From Segatella hominis (GTDB taxonomy: Bacteria > Bacteroidota > Bacteroidia > Bacteroidales > Bacteroidaceae): DNA of 64,000 bases. Location: NCBI RefSeq assembly GCF_019249725.2, contig NZ_CP137559.1, positions 3,619,001-3,683,000 of the forward strand, written 5' to 3'. Under the pieces are notes generated by a model that was not told the origin of the DNA, made no database searches, and saw only the letters and a program-made list of their open reading frames with translations. The translations under genes and the position numbers were made by a program. Positions 62,972 through 64,000 of this stretch are shown in pieces. Numbering within the stretch: position 1 is the stretch's first letter; every line of letters starts with the position of its first letter.

Positions 62972-64000
62972 TTAATTCTCGTAATCTATTTCCTGGTCAA
63001 GACTATCCACGAAATTGCGGAAGACTTCTTCTTCCACATCTCCCATGGCAAATTCTTTCTCTGCATCCTTCTTGATTTCGGCAATCCATGAACGGCGGGC
63101 TTTGATGTAGTCCTCATGAATGCGGTTGGCATCTTCGAGCGTAATCTCGCTAATGCCGTAGTAATCGCAGATCATTTTGTAAGTCCATGACCACTGGTAC
63201 TCGCGGTAGTTGGCATCGATATTTTCGAATCGCTCGATGAGTTCCTGGATGGTCTCGATGTTTCCATCTTTCAGGTCGTTGATGATTCTCTCTTCCTCTG
63301 ATACAGGAAGGAGGAGACCCGACAGGTCGTCCCAGTCGCCCAAACCAATCTGTGTGCTTGGTGGGGTGATGCTCGGGTCGCGCTTGAGAACTCTCTTCAG
63401 TACGGCACCCATGTAGATGCGAAGAGCAATGTCGTAATACTTGATGCCCTTGTGAAGCGAGGTGGCTGGTATGATGTACTCATGATAGAGGTATTGCGAA
63501 ACATTATCGCCCGTTACCTCGCGCAGATTTTCGAGGATTTTCTTGCCTTTGAGAACTTCTCCCACAGAGAATGGGGAAAGCCAGTCGAGATTGACGATAC
63601 TCTTGCGGTTTTCTGGAGCACGAAGATCTCGCTTTGGCCATTTCTTGATGTCTCGATACAGACCTACGGTAGTGATGTTTCTGCCTGGTATGAGGAACAT
63701 CTTGTCGCCATCGGCTATCAGATAGGCGAATGGCAGATTGCGAGTATCGGGATGGTGCATCAGTTTGCCGAAACATACAGAGTAGGTTCCTAACGTGGCA
63801 GGCATCAGCAGGTAAGCGCCGCTGGCTGTCTTCGAACCGCGTTCCAGGATTCCCCAGTGCATAGGTCCCATCTTGTAGGCATGGTTGGAGAAATTGGTGG
63901 CCGAACCTGCATTATAGAATGAGAACATACCTCCGATGAGGAGACTGCTCTTGTGGTGAGAGGCTGTGAATGGACCACAGAAGGCGGCACATGCCTCACC
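62972..64000 (-). CDS. DUF4954-family protein, C-terminal part (runs off the window)
   Basis: The frame is open through the right edge: 24 codons (including CGPFTASHHKSSLLIGG) precede the first Met at 63928, so this is the C-terminal ~342 residues of a longer protein. FSFYNAGSATNFSNHAYKMGPMHWGILERGSKT is the hallmark of DUF4954, proteins whose N-terminal part has hexapeptide/left-handed beta-helix features. The C-terminal ~170 residues are acidic and helical (EEERIINDLKDGNIETIQELIERF). Function is not established. No obvious operon partner is in view. Confidence 0.8.
   Translation of the reverse strand, partial: GEACAAFCGPFTASHHKSSLLIGGMFSFYNAGSATNFSNHAYKMGPMHWGILERGSKTASGAYLLMPATLGTYSVCFGKLMHHPDTRNLPFAYLIADGDKMFLIPGRNITTVGLYRDIKKWPKRDLRAPENRKSIVNLDWLSPFSVGEVLKGKKILENLREVTGDNVSQYLYHEYIIPATSLHKGIKYYDIALRIYMGAVLKRVLKRDPSITPPSTQIGLGDWDDLSGLLLPVSEEERIINDLKDGNIETIQELIERFENIDANYREYQWSWTYKMICDYYGISEITLEDANRIHEDYIKARRSWIAEIKKDAEKEFAMGDVEEEVFRNFVDSLDQEIDYEN

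Overview
The window reads as a chromosome segment of a gut or rumen Bacteroidota, most likely Prevotella/Segatella (S. copri-like). The reasons are SusC/SusD genes, a hybrid two-component regulator with a periplasmic sugar-binding sensor, a PorT-type secretion protein, secreted enzymes with a GIYIHGGKK-type C-terminal tail, and many promoters with the Bacteroidota -7 box TAnnTTTG. Species is inferred from these traits only; no database search was possible.

Positions 1-35173 (all + strand) are a large arabinoxylan-type polysaccharide utilization locus. It holds two esterases (CE1-like with a CBM; SASA/CE6-CE1), a SusC gene broken by a one-base frameshift, SusD, a GH43-CBM6-GH8 fusion, an unrecognised small secreted protein, GH43, GH31, GH3, a TlpA-like thioredoxin protein, GH43-CBM6, GH127, a GH43-CBM6-GH43 fusion, GH95 and a further GH43. 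These would remove acetyl/feruloyl groups, arabinose, xylose and L-galactose/fucose-type decorations and trim xylo-oligosaccharides. No endoxylanase or regulator for this locus lies inside the window. Between the GH3/thioredoxin unit and the next GH43 sits an unrelated insert: an AlbA_2/GHKL ATPase protein and a decayed chimeric ORF (a PD-(D/E)XK nuclease tail joined to the end of a lost CBM6/sorting-tail gene).

Four promoters of this locus (before susC, GH3, GH43-CBM6 and GH43-CBM6-GH43) share an aligned 53-bp block at fixed distance from the -7 box, containing an AAGT direct repeat with 21-bp periodicity. This is a likely binding site for an unseen hybrid two-component regulator. Several promoters also lie in or beside strong inverted repeats, the most striking being a perfect 19-bp repeat around the promoter at 27371-27426.

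Positions 35175-47100 (mostly - strand) are core genes: porT, a 2[4Fe-4S] ferredoxin (+), an ExbB-ExbD-ExbD-TonB-PstS-like-TPR operon that energises outer-membrane uptake, an aspartate-type aminotransferase, ribBA and an LptF/LptG-type permease. A tRNA with CAT anticodon follows.

Positions 47734-58783 are a fructan locus: a hybrid two-component regulator with a sugar-binding sensor, an outer-membrane barrel with no SusD partner, a secreted GH32, an MFS sugar permease and a PfkB fructokinase, with dinB on the opposite strand between the regulator and the rest. GH32 would cut fructan, the permease import fructose and the kinase phosphorylate it. The end of the window holds an HD-GYP-like membrane protein, a class I fumarase and the C-terminal part of a DUF4954 protein that runs off the right edge.
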